From: Paulinella micropora
Lineage: Eukaryota; Cercozoa; Imbricatea; Euglyphida
DNA: 50,098 nt
Assembly (NCBI GenBank): GCA_009731375.1
Contig: BJOX01000217.1
Coordinates: forward strand, 740,484-790,581
Reading direction: 5' to 3'
The position numbers and the translations under genes were made by a program. The notes beneath the pieces were generated by a model. The model was not told the DNA's origin. It ran no database searches and was given only the letters and a program-made list of their open reading frames with translations. Positions 20,378 to 30,400 of this stretch are shown piece after piece; the first letter of the stretch is position 1, and every line of letters begins with the position of its first letter.

Positions 20378-21357
20378 TCATATCATATTATATCACATCA
20401 CATCACATCACATCACATCACATCATATCATATCATATCATATCATATATCATATCATATCATATCATATCGTATCATATCATACCATATCATATCATAT
20501 CATATCATATCATATCATATTATATTATATTGTTTATATTATATTGTGTCATGTTATTGGTTGCCACAACTTGACTTATTCAGATATGGTGCGATTTCAG
20601 AGGTGGGGTATGCAACTTCATGAATGAATGGTTACACCTCGTCATGTGTTTGACTTCTGTTAGAAAACCTGCCATGTCACCTTCAACACAACAGTAACAA
20701 AATTCTATTTACTTCATGCGCAAAAATACTGGCGAGGCAACAGCTCTGGTTTACGAAAAAAAAGTTACATTAGAGACCTTCATGCATACATAACACACAG
20801 AATGTATTGTCTGTCTATCTACCTATCTATCCATCTACCACGGCATGTCTGAAGTCTTTGCTGCACAATGCCACGATAGCCTTTGAGGAGCTCAAACAAC
20901 TCCTTGTCCACACACAGACTGGCCCTCCTATTCAACAAGAGCAAAATAATAAAAAGAACACGTAGGTAAGCAGTGTTTATAATACTTCATACACACAATG
21001 CTTATGGCACCTGTCGTCATATGATCGTTCCTGCGTGTCTAGGCGCCGTCGCTTTTTCGCACTCTCCTGCAAAGATTGTCATGACTCCATGCTTCGATGC
21101 AAACTTTTGGTCAGGATCTCGCGCTGATTAGTACATGGTCATGCAACGCTATTGCTGTGTATGAATCCAGGAGAGACCCGATCGCTGGATTTGTGCCCGG
21201 CTGACAAATGCAATTTGAACTCCTGTTCTCCCACTTCCAAATAGCCTATCCCACAAGAAACGGCACTGGAATAAATGTTAGACTTAGGTTTATTACCATG
21301 CCATTCTCTGAAGCCTTGATCCGCCGGCAGGACTAAACCAAACTCGTCCAGCGACAT
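12815..21357 (-). CDS. FANCL-like E3 ubiquitin ligase, multi-exon
   Basis: FANCL is the catalytic RING subunit of the Fanconi anaemia core complex, which monoubiquitinates FANCD2 in nuclear crosslink repair. Recognised exons (- strand): 21357-21178, 20927-20839, ~18955-18818, 18652-18633, ~18303-18258, 18136-17872, 17777-17728, 17585-~17559, 17036-16995, 14032-13921, 13863-~13804, 13199-13145, 12967-12815. Family landmarks in order: GYLEVGEQEFKLHL (ELF region), GYRGIVQQRLQ, FYSRIIQELQE, MPKELDLQW, YEQLAQRLQDFW, NRRIAIG, MFGAERSVRPFLAKL, LLQEIDFP, then the C-terminal RING: ECGICYSY, VCDFEKC, PFHRACLYQWL, RQSF, FGQCPYCSNPI. All eight zinc ligands are present. Phase is consistent for most of 18.3-17.7 kb and for the RING exons. 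Joins at 21178/20927, 20839/18955 and 13804/13199 are unresolved. At least one exon between 16995 and 14032 is probably lost in gaps. The 3' end may extend past 12815. Confidence 0.85.
14139..14212 (-). mobile_element. Diverged tRNA-like SINE head
   Basis: The reverse strand reads ATAGCCCAGTGGTCAG (A-box) and AGTTTGATTCCCGCC (B-box with one change). It is followed on the + side by (AAT)n and a fragment of the main SINE at 14275-14331. A divergent member of the same tRNA-derived class. Confidence 0.6.
14275..14331 (-). mobile_element. SINE fragment cut by assembly gap
   Basis: Identical to the tail-side 57 bases of the copy at 12229-12460. The rest lies in the N run. Confidence 0.85.
14444..14519 (+). 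repeat. 76-bp dispersed repeat, copy 1
   Basis: Begins GGAACTCTGTTTAGC and ends GTCAACACTCCAAG. The exact reverse complement is at 49976-50051, next to (ATT)n. It is probably part of a retroposon body. Confidence 0.85.
15051..15283 (-). mobile_element. tRNA-derived SINE copy
   Basis: Near-identical to 12229-12460 and also lacking the 37-bp internal duplication seen in the 19.3-20.2 kb copies. Flanked by (AAT)n/(AGT)n on one side and (AAT)n on the other. Confidence 0.9.
16544..16920. repeat. (GA)n and mixed purine/GC tracts in a FANCL intron
   Basis: (GA)n at 16548-16650, purine-rich sequence to 16850, then (GA)n with a (CG)n core at 16876-16892 (alternating CG, potential Z-DNA), all between FANCL exons. 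Confidence 0.9.
19020..19310. repeat. ATTAC/ATTGT pentanucleotide and (ATT)n repeats
   Basis: Runs of TACATT, GTATT and ATTATT within the large FANCL intron, leading into the first SINE of the tandem array. Confidence 0.9.
19312..20222 (+). mobile_element. Three tandem SINE units of 322 bp
   Basis: SINE copies at 19312-19578, 19634-19900 and 19956-20222, each with the tRNA-like head first and followed by (TTA)n. The period is exactly 322 bp. All three share a 37-bp internal duplication (CCAGTATTTTCATTGAACAT twice) absent from the copies at 12.2 and 15.1 kb. They therefore arose by tandem amplification of one copy, not independent insertions. Confidence 0.9.
20223..20545. repeat. (TTA)n, (GTA)n and (ATATC)n repeats
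   Basis: Trinucleotide TTA with a (GTA)n core at 20274-20313, followed by a CACAT/CATAT pentanucleotide array to about 20530. Confidence 0.95.
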
Positions 21358-21419
21358 TCAAACGACTGTAAACAAGGCTATGAGTTGGAATTCATAGCAA
21401 TCTTCAGACATACATAATT

Positions 21420-21499
21420 ATAACAACCACAACAACCACAACAACCACAACAACCACAATAACGACAACGACAAAAACGACAACAACGACAACAAAACC

Positions 21500-21537
<38 letters not shown>

Positions 21538-21840
21538 GACGACAATGATGACGACAACAACAACAACAACAACAACAACAACGACACACGACACACGACA
21601 ATAATAGCAACAAACAACAACAACAAACAACAACAAAAAAAAAACAAAAAAAACAAGAAGAAAACAACAACAACAACAACAACAACAACAGCAACAACAG
21701 CAACAACAACAACGGCTGGGATGTAAGTGGTTTTTTATGGCAGCCACGCTCCAAGCAGTTGTCAATCAATTAAAGGAACAACAACAACAACAACAACAAC
21801 GACGACGACGACGACGACGACGACGACACCCTAGGTTCTA
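21420..21840. repeat. (CAA)n-rich block
   Basis: Interrupted CAA/CGA repeats with one truncated retroposon 3' end at about 21715-21780 (GGATGTAAGTGG, GCAGCCACGCTCCAAG, AATTAAAGGAACAAC). Confidence 0.9.
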
Positions 21841-21929
21841 GCAGCACTCTCTTCGCGGACTCTCCTCTTCTCCCACTTGCTGTTCCTCTATAGTGTTCTT
21901 GGCTCTTCTTTCTCTATCTATATTGTTGT

Positions 21930-22141
21930 TTTTGAGCCCTTGAGTTCTATAGCCCCATGAACTAGCTCTGGTGTACCTGCAGCCGGGATGTAAGTGGTTT
22001 TGTTTCGTTATGGCAGCCACGCTCAAACTACTTATTGGATTAATGAACAACAACAACAACAACAATAACAACAACAATAACAACTTTATGTGAGGCTTTA
22101 GCCACGCTTCAACTAGTCATGGATATTATTTAATTAAAAGG

Positions 22142-22173
<32 letters not shown>

Positions 22174-22455
22174 CTCCATCTAGTCATTAACTATTAATAA
22201 ATTAAAGGAACTACAACAACGACAACAACAAGAAGAACAACAACAACAGCCACAATCAACGGCTAATCATTAATGAAATTGAACAACAACAACAACAACA
22301 ACAACAACAATAACAATGACACAACAACAACAACAACATTATTATTTTTGAGCTTGAGAGTTCTACAGTACAATGAATAAGCTCTGGTGTCCCAACGGCC
22401 GGGAATGAAAGTGACAGTTATTTTTGGCCGATAGCCACACTCCATCTTAAATTGG

Positions 22456-22501
<46 letters not shown>

Positions 22502-23382
22502 CGTAACAACGACAACAACAACAACAACAACAAACAACAAACAACAAACAACAACAACAACAAACAAACAAACAAACAAACAAACAACAAACAACAACAA
22601 CAACAACAACAACAACATGCTGTGACCTCTGTGTCACAACTTACTCGCCCCTTTTCTCCCGCGGACCTTCTCACGGTTGATCCTTTTCTTGCAGCTTTCC
22701 CTTCTCTAAGTCATTCGATAGGGCCAACCCATCCCTATCTTCATTCCCGTTTCCTTTTGCGTCGGCTTCATGAACATGAGTCCACGACTGTGTCTGACTC
22801 TGAAGGGTTCAAGACAGCTCTTCCTTTCGGCCTCCAGCGCTTGTGACTAATATTGCTGGTGTTTGTTAGCCCCACTCTATGAAATTGTTTCTCACGTGAG
22901 CATCTAACCTGTTGCTCGGAGTGTTTTTTGATTGGCCACGGCGAGTTTCTACTCCTTCATATTCCTTCTGTGTTCCTCATCTTCCTTTCTTGCTGGCTAG
23001 TTCTGCTGATCTAGCTTGCTCTCTTCGCTATTGTTCCTCCTTTCCCATCTTGTTGTTGTTCTACTATAGCTCATGCTCTATTGCTCTTTCCTTCTTTCTC
23101 TAATATTGTTTTTTAGCCTTAGAGTTCTATAGTACAATGAATAAGCTCTGGCGTCCCGACGGCCGGGGATGACAGGACGAAAGTCTTGAAGTGGCAGTTA
23201 TTATTTTTTGGTCGTTAGCCACACACCATCGTATCATTGGTTAAGTTATTAAAGTCAACAACAACAGCAACAGCAAACAACAACAACAACAAAAACAACA
23301 CACCAACAACCACAACAACAATCTCAATAAAAACTTCAACAACAACTTTAACAACAACCTTAACAACATTAACAACAACATT

Positions 23383-23429
<47 letters not shown>

Positions 23430-23530
23430 GACATTGATATAGTCTTAAAGTGGCAGTTATTGAAGGCTGTTAGCCACATACCATCGTGCCATTGGTTTAA
23501 TTTTCGATAACTAAATTGAACAACAACAAC
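21930..23530 (+). mobile_element. Series of retroposon 3' ends with (CAA)n tails
   Basis: Copies end near 22048, 22142, 22457, 23258 and 23522. The shared core is GAGTTCTATAGTACAATGAA, AAGCTCTGG, TCCC, ACGGCCGGGGATGA, AAGTGGCAGTTATT, GTTAGCCACAC, TTAATTAAATTGAA, then (CAA)n. Length varies at the 5' side only, as expected for non-LTR elements reverse-transcribed from the 3' end. No intact ORF. Confidence 0.75.
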
Positions 23531-23671
23531 AATATTTATATTTTGGTCGACAGCCACACTCCAAGTAGTTATTGATTATTAATTAAATTCATCAACAACA
23601 GCAACAATAAAAACAATAACAGCAGCAGCAGCACCAACAACAACAACATCAACAGCAGCAGCAGCAGCACC

Positions 23672-23699
<28 letters not shown>

Positions 23700-23708
<9 letters not shown>

Positions 23709-24160
23709 TGGGGCTTTCGCCGTTTGCATGAATGCTAGGATGTGACTCCTCGCCTTTCTCTGACTTTGAAGGTGTAGCTCTTCCTTTCGGCCTCCAGCGC
23801 TTGTGACTAATGGCTGATGTTTGCCAGCCCCACTATATGACTCTAGTTCTCACGTGAGCTTCTAACTTGTTGCTCGGAATGTTCTCATTGGCCACGGCGA
23901 GTTTCTCCTCCCCCTTCATCTCCCTTATTCGCTCCTCTTCTTCCTTATCTGCAGGCTAGTTCTGTCTCTATGATTCTAGCCTGCTGCCTTCGCTGACTTT
24001 CCTCTTCTCCTCTCTTGTTGTTGTTCTACTATAGTGCACGCTCTTTTGCTCTTTTCCTTCCTTCTATTGTTTTGTTTCTGAGCTCTAGAGTTCTATGGTT
24101 CATATGCATTGAGCATGCTCTGGCGTCCCGACGGCTGGGGATGGCAAGACATTAATATTC
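23700..24160 (+). mobile_element. Longer retroposon 3' UTR copy
   Basis: From about 23776 to 24100 it parallels 22810-23150: TTCCTTTCGGCCTCCAGCGC, TTGTGACTAAT, GCCCCACT, TTGGCCACGGCGAG, then the CTCTGGCGTCCCGACGGC motif at 24117-24137. It ends abruptly where the reverse-transcriptase fragment begins on the other strand. Confidence 0.7.
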
Positions 24161-24563
24161 ATATGGGTCTCAGCTGTGGGGTAGCGAGAACTTCCCTAAG
24201 TATGACACTCCTATGCCTCAGATTGAATGCATGGACAAAGTCAAAAGAAATCATGACATCATTGTCATGCGAAGATAAGTAATTGTTGATGCGGTGAACG
24301 GCCGTTTGCGAGCCTCCAGGTTCGCTTCCACCACACTCGGGCAATGGTAAGATCTCTGGCAAATCTGCCTTGATCTGAGCAAACCCAAGTTCAGTACCCA
24401 ATCTGATGATAGGTGACCCAGTATTAATGGGTCTGGGGGCAGCAGTCGCAGGTGCATCATGCGATTTCTTTGAACCGAGTATCGGCGAAGCATAGAAGAA
24501 TCGTGTTTCTAGCTCAGTGAGATCGTTATTGGCAATCTCTTGCGCGAGGCGGTGGATGCCCAT
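24159..24563 (-). pseudogene. Non-LTR reverse-transcriptase fragment
   Basis: About 134 open codons on the - strand. Visible RT features are RPINTGSPIIRLG, a Q/G-rich turn replaced by GGSEPGGSQTAVHRI, and palm motif A ISFDFVHAFN with the catalytic Asp. The order and spacing fit the early RT fingers/palm of LINE-like elements, in which the arrangement RPI, then G-x-E/Q, then lD-x-xnAFN is typical. The rest of the polymerase (the YxDD motif) is missing. The higher-coordinate side is (GTT)n, which is (CAA)n on the coding strand. Confidence 0.65.
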
Positions 24564-24597
24564 GAGGCACTCTGTGTCTTGCGAGAGAACGTAGAGG

Positions 24598-24599
<2 letters not shown>

Positions 24600-24675
<76 letters not shown>

Positions 24676-24830
24676 GATGTTCAATTCAATTAAAGTAACT
24701 AAATCGTTGTTTTTGTTGTTGTTGTTGTTGTTGTTCAGCAATAACAACAGCAACAACAACATTAATTAAATTGGTGTTGTTGTTGTTGTTGTTGTTGAAT
24801 TTAATTAATTAACTAAATCGTTGTTGGTGT
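24600..24830 (-). repeat. (GTT)n with minus-strand retroposon tails
   Basis: Reverse strand reads TTTAATTGAATTGAACATC then (AAC)n, and again TTAATTAAATTCAACAAC, matching the tails of the + strand copies. So members of the family lie in both orientations here. Confidence 0.7.
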
Positions 24831-24939
24831 TCATTTAATTATAGAAAATTAAAGCAAAGGCAAGATGGTGTGTGGCTAATGGCCTTCAAAAATTATTAAT
24901 TAAATTTACAACAACAACAACAGCAGCAGCAGCAGCAGC

Positions 24940-24973
<34 letters not shown>

Positions 24974-24974
24974 C

Positions 24975-25426
24975 TGCACTGATGATCGCGAGTACTGGGA
25001 CCCTGAGTACAGGGGTGTCGATGACGATGAGCCGGAGGGCTTTGACGAGTTAACGAGCTAAGAGTCTCACTGACTCCCTCTCCTCTCTGCAACTGAGCTC
25101 CCCGTCCTCTCTGGTGTCGTTCGCACGCGCTTCCTGGCCTGTGCTTTCGGTTGTCTTAGACCTGACTTTGACCCGACCTGACTCTGTGCCTTGTCTCCCT
25201 CTTGCTCTCCCAGCTTTCTTTTCCTTCCTCTTGTTGTTGTTCTGCTGTAGTTCCTCTTAGCTCCCTTCCACTTTCTTTATTATTTGTTTCTGAGCTCTGA
25301 AGTTCTATAGCTCAATGAACAGCTCTGGTGTCCCAACGGCCGGGGATGAAAGTGGCATTAATATTTTACTTTGTTATTGTTTGGTCGATAGCCACACTCC
25401 TAGTTATTGAAGATTAATTAAATTGG

Positions 25427-25462
<36 letters not shown>

Positions 25463-25532
25463 TAGCCACACACCCTCTTGCATTTAGCACTTTGTTTAAG
25501 TTCCATTATTATTAAATTGAACAACAACATCT

Positions 25533-25571
<39 letters not shown>

Positions 25572-25574
25572 AAT

Positions 25575-25605
<31 letters not shown>

Positions 25606-25969
25606 CTTGTTGCTCAGACTGTTTTCCCATTGGCCTTGGCGAGTTTCTCCTCCCCCTTCATCTCCCCTCTCTCTTTCTTCTCTCCCTTTTCTGTGGGCTT
25701 GCCCTTCTCTCGAGGCTTGTCTGCGCTCCTCACAGTCTTTCCTCTTCTCCCTCTTATGCTGTTGTTTACTACAGTGCATGCTCTTCTGCTCCTTTTCCCT
25801 CTCTTTATTTCTTGTCTTTGAGCTCTAGAGTCCTATAGTACAGTGGGCATGCTCTGGCGTCCCGAGTCGACCGGGGATGATTAGACATCAACTTTACTTT
25901 AAGTGGGTTTAAAGGCCGTTATCCATGCACCATCATGCCATTGGTTAATTACTGTAATTAAATTTACAA

Positions 25970-25980
<11 letters not shown>
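24975..25980 (+). mobile_element. Retroposon 3' ends with possible ORF C-terminus
   Basis: 24977-25061 reads as an acidic C-terminus (DDREYWDPEYRG, DDDEPEGFDELTS, stop), followed by a pyrimidine-rich 3' UTR, the CTCTGGTGTCCCAACGGCC core at 25322-25342 and (CAA)n at 25427. Truncated copies end at about 25530 and, with TGTTGCTCAGACTG and TTGGCCTTGGCGAG, at 25965. The ORF assignment is an inference. Confidence 0.5.
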
Positions 25981-26024
<44 letters not shown>

Positions 26025-26061
26025 AACAACTTTGTTTATTTTTATTACTATTAAATTGACT

Positions 26062-26138
<77 letters not shown>

Positions 26139-26140
26139 AC
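25966..26140. repeat. (CAA)n tails
   Basis: Two (CAA)n runs joined by TTTGTTTATTTTTATTACTATTAAATTGAC-like tail sequence. 26141-26780 is unique sequence with no recognisable gene. Confidence 0.9.
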
Positions 26141-26784
26141 CTCCTCCCTTGTCTTCTAGCTAGCTATGCTCCCTTCGCTGACTCTCCTCCTCTCCTCTAT
26201 TGTTCCTCGGAGTGTAATTATAACAGGAACGAACACACAGCACCCGATGGCAGTAAATTTCCCACTTCGACCGAATCGTTTCAAAGTTTTCTTGGTCGTT
26301 TTACTTTAATAGTAATTACTGTCTTGTCTCCTCCTCCTTATGTACACCTTTTTGTCACAGTTTTGTCCTGCTGCCTTCCTCTACATAAAGCATGCCTTGA
26401 GGTGCACCTTTTGCCTGCTTCGCTGCCTTCTCCTGTCACTGCTGCTTGATATATTGCTACTCAGATGTGGTAGTATCTGCAGCTCGTTTCAAGTACAGCA
26501 AGATTCCACAAAAATCTCAATTCTCAAGCTAAAGCTAGTACTAAAGCCAAACATGTATCCAAGGCGGAGCCCTCCTATTCTCAGGGTTTTATTTCATTGT
26601 TGTGGTCTTGTGGCTAAGAAAAAGCACTTGTGTTGAACTGTATCTTGCGTGCTTTCGAAACGCAAGTCGACTGACAGTGCAGATTTATGTATTACATTCC
26701 ATAATATTCCATTATACTCCTTTACCGTTCAATTTCATGCAGTGCAGTAGAGTACAGCACAGTAACAGTACAGAGCAGTAAGAT

Positions 26785-27045
26785 TACAGTGCATTACATT
26801 ACATTACATTACATTACAATACATTACATTACATTACATTACATTACATTACGTTACATTACATTACATTGCATTGCATTGCGTTGCGTTGCATTACATT
26901 ACATTACATTACACTACATTACACTACACTACACTACACTACACTTCATTACACTTCATTACATTGCATTTCATTACATTACATTACATTTAATTACATT
27001 TACATTATATTTACATTACATTTACATTACATTACATAACACTGA
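26785..27045. repeat. (ATTAC)n pentanucleotide array
   Basis: CATTA-type repeats with CATTG and CACTA variants. Confidence 0.95.
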
Positions 27046-27088
27046 ATATATTATGTCGAGGCAGACACGTCTACATGCATATGCAGTC

Positions 27089-27089
<1 letters not shown>

Positions 27090-27161
<72 letters not shown>

Positions 27162-27227
27162 TTCTCTCTCTCTCTCTCTCACACACACACACGCTCTCTC
27201 TCTCTCTCTTTTACACACACACATCTC

Positions 27228-27263
<36 letters not shown>

Positions 27264-27270
27264 GCTCTCC

Positions 27271-27310
<40 letters not shown>

Positions 27311-27376
27311 TTCTCTCTTTCACTCTCTCTCTTTCACACACACACACAAGCCCACACACACTCACACACACACACA
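27090..27376. repeat. (CT)n and (CA)n upstream of the channel gene
   Basis: Dinucleotide CT with T-run and CA interruptions ending about 40 bp before the first ATG of the channel-kinase gene. A promoter could lie within or upstream; no TATA motif is evident. Confidence 0.9.
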
Positions 27377-27414
27377 CCGAATTTCCCTGCCGCTTGCAAC
27401 CTTGCAACCATGGC

Positions 27415-30400
27415 ATGTTGTCCTGCAGAAGAAGGTTTTCCATCATGGAACATGCTGCGAGCCGAGATGCCGCTGCAGATGGAAAAGAGGAAAAGCCCTT
27501 GTTGGAATGGCTGAATGAGCGCCACCTGTCCGATTGGAAGATTCGCTTGGAGGCACACGACATACATACTCCTTCCATGTTACTGGAGTGCTTGAAGGGC
27601 CTGAGTCCAAAACAAGTAGCAGACACGTTTGAAGTGACGATGGGCTCTGCGGTGGACTTTCTGGCTGCGGCTACCACATCCCGCCTCTCCGTCGCCCGAG
27701 CGCGCCCCCGCCGTTCATTGCTACCTATCATAACCAAGGGCCCTGTGGAAGTTCATATCGGTGTTAAATTTCTGTCCATTCTCAACGTTAACATGACGGA
27801 ACAGGTGCGCAAACGATGGAATGTTATGGTCGTTTAGATGATGTGTGCCTGTGATAGACGTTTTTCGGAATGTTATGGTCGTTTCGATGTTGTGTGCCCG
27901 TGATAGACGTTTTTCGGAATGTTATGGTCGTTTAGATGATGTGTGCCTGTGATAGACATTTTTCTGCGATATTATCATCGTCGCAGAGTGGCGCCACCAG
28001 GACCCGAACTGGTCTCCACGCTTCTCGATTGAAAACACCGTCGACGCCGAGATACTGCTCGATTCTGGTCAGGGCTTCAGAAGACATCCCTTGAGTCGTC
28101 TTATCTTATATATATGAAAATGCACGTCTATGTCTGCGAAGGCTTTTAAAAATATAATGTAATTCTGTGCATTTTATTGTTTGTGTATATTTGTCGGATA
28201 TGAAGGAAAATTTGTGTTTTAGCCGGGAAAAAGCCGGAAATCAATCAATAAGTAAAGAAAGAAAGAAAGAAAGAAAACAGTCACGTGAATCTCATGGATT
28301 CTTTGAACAGGTGTCCAGCGTGTGCCGGGCTCAACTAGCTGGATGAAACAAACCAAGCAAGTGCGGGGGGACTTCTATGAATATTTGGTAAACATGTAAG
28401 ACTTCTGTTTTCGTACTGTTCATGCATATTCAGCAAATCAAATCAGTGGCTGCTTTGTTCATGTACACAACACTTTGGCGTGTTCGCAGGAGCTTGAAGA
28501 GTTTCCCTTCGACACTCAGGTGCGTATTTTGTTAATTCACATAACAAGTGTATGTATGTATTGAGATTCTTCCTGGGGCGACGGGGGCGGACTTTGTTAA
28601 TCTGGAAGACAAAAGAGCCGAATTCAGCACTAGCCGGAAAATCTCAAATTCCAAGACGTTCGGGCTCAACTTAGCAAACTTCGCTTCGAAACTTCAGCAT
28701 CTGAGTGTCTCCTGAAAGGCCTGCTTGTGTAGCTTTGGGAATTCATTTGCCTGGGGGACTTGAACTTTTGTGATTTCTGGGTTTTCGATGACAGGAATGT
28801 ATGTGTGTGTTGGGAAAGGACGGTGAGGGCAAATAGAGTAGTACAATGTAGCATAGTAAGGGATGTAGATGAGGGCGCACACGACAGAAACAAAAGTAAA
28901 CGACAAAAATAACACCTAAGGAGCAAAAAAAAGAAAAAAAATGTGGGACATGCAATGTGGCAATTTTTTTTGTTCTGATTATGTAGCACGTACCTGTTTG
29001 AGCCTTAAAAAACGCCCAAATGAGTGGACTATACTGTGTCATGTGTGATCTGCAGGAACTTTCGGTGGTGATACGCTCTGGTCTGCCAGCTAACAAGGTC
29101 ATGATCTTTGTTTCAGTCTCATCACATCTCCCCCTCCCCCCCCCCTCCCCCAACACAACACACACACACCTGTTGCCCTCATTTTCCCTTTGTGTTAGGT
29201 GACTTTGCTCCAGCATGACCGTCGCCACAACACAATGAACAGATCGATTAAGTTGACAGAATGGATTCTGATACCAGGTCAGTACTCTTCTTTGTTTCCT
29301 CTTTGTCTCAGTTGATTTTCTTCTCGTCACTATTGCTCTTTGATTGTCCGTGTTGTTGTTGATGTTGTTATTGCTGCTGCCGTCTTGCAGGAATCACTTC
29401 GGAGCAGCATTGGACGAAGCAGAGCCAGAGCGCCAAGGGACAGAGCTACAGTACGCTGATCATCAAGGTCAGGGTGCAGCGCTTATGGAAATTCTATTTG
29501 GTACTTTCTGCCTGACTCCCACTCACCTTCTTCTTCTTCTTCTTCTTCTTCTTCTTCTTCTTCTTCTTCTTCTTCTTCTTCTTCTTCTTCTTCTTCTTCT
29601 TCTTCTTCTCTCCTTCTTCTTCTTCTTCTTCTTCTTCTTCTTCTTCTTCTTTTGCTGCTGCTTCTTCTGCTTCTTCTTCTTCTTCTTCTTCTTCTTCTTC
29701 CTCCTCCTCCTCCTCCCTCCTCCTCCTCCTCCCTCCTCCTCCTCCTCTTTTAGCTTTCTTTGTTTTTCTTTCTCCCTTTCCACTTTCACCAATNNNNNNN
29801 NNNGGAATGCAATTGCACAAAATAATCCAATTTTAATATCTGCAGGTAAACATTGCGATGATAGTGTTTTTCTTGTCAACTGCGTCTTTGTTCGGCTTTG
29901 TCTACGAGCTATCGGAAGAGAATATATCGAGCCGCATGGATGTCAACCTCACTGTTATTTTGACCGTGGTCCTGTTCCCCTCCAACTTGAGCCTTATCTG
30001 GAGAAGCATTCTAATGCATGACGTTTTGTGTTTGCATGACGATTTCTGTCCGCAATTTTCATTGGATGTGACACTTAATGTTTTCTTTGTATTTTCCAAC
30101 TCAGCATAACATGTCTATAAACATTTTTGCAGTCAAGTCACCGCGTTTCTGAAAATATTGGTGTGCGTCTCTTCATATTGCACTTCTTACTCAATACTGG
30201 GTCACATTCCAATCTGCTGCCGATTGAAAACGGCTGAAAATGATTTCTTCAAGGACTGAGTTCTCGTCGTAAAATGTGTCTCCTTCCTAACAGTTGTGTT
30301 CGGAGGGATGCAGCAAAGTGGCTTCGGTATGTATGTGTGAAGTAACGTGTATGAGTTAGTAGCCTTCATCATGGATTCAGTCCTCTGGACTATTTTCAAA

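Noticed and set aside
21290-21340. A 31-base intron in the first FANCL exon
   Set aside because: Splicing it would break the frame leading to GYLEVGEQEF; reading straight through keeps the FANCL match.
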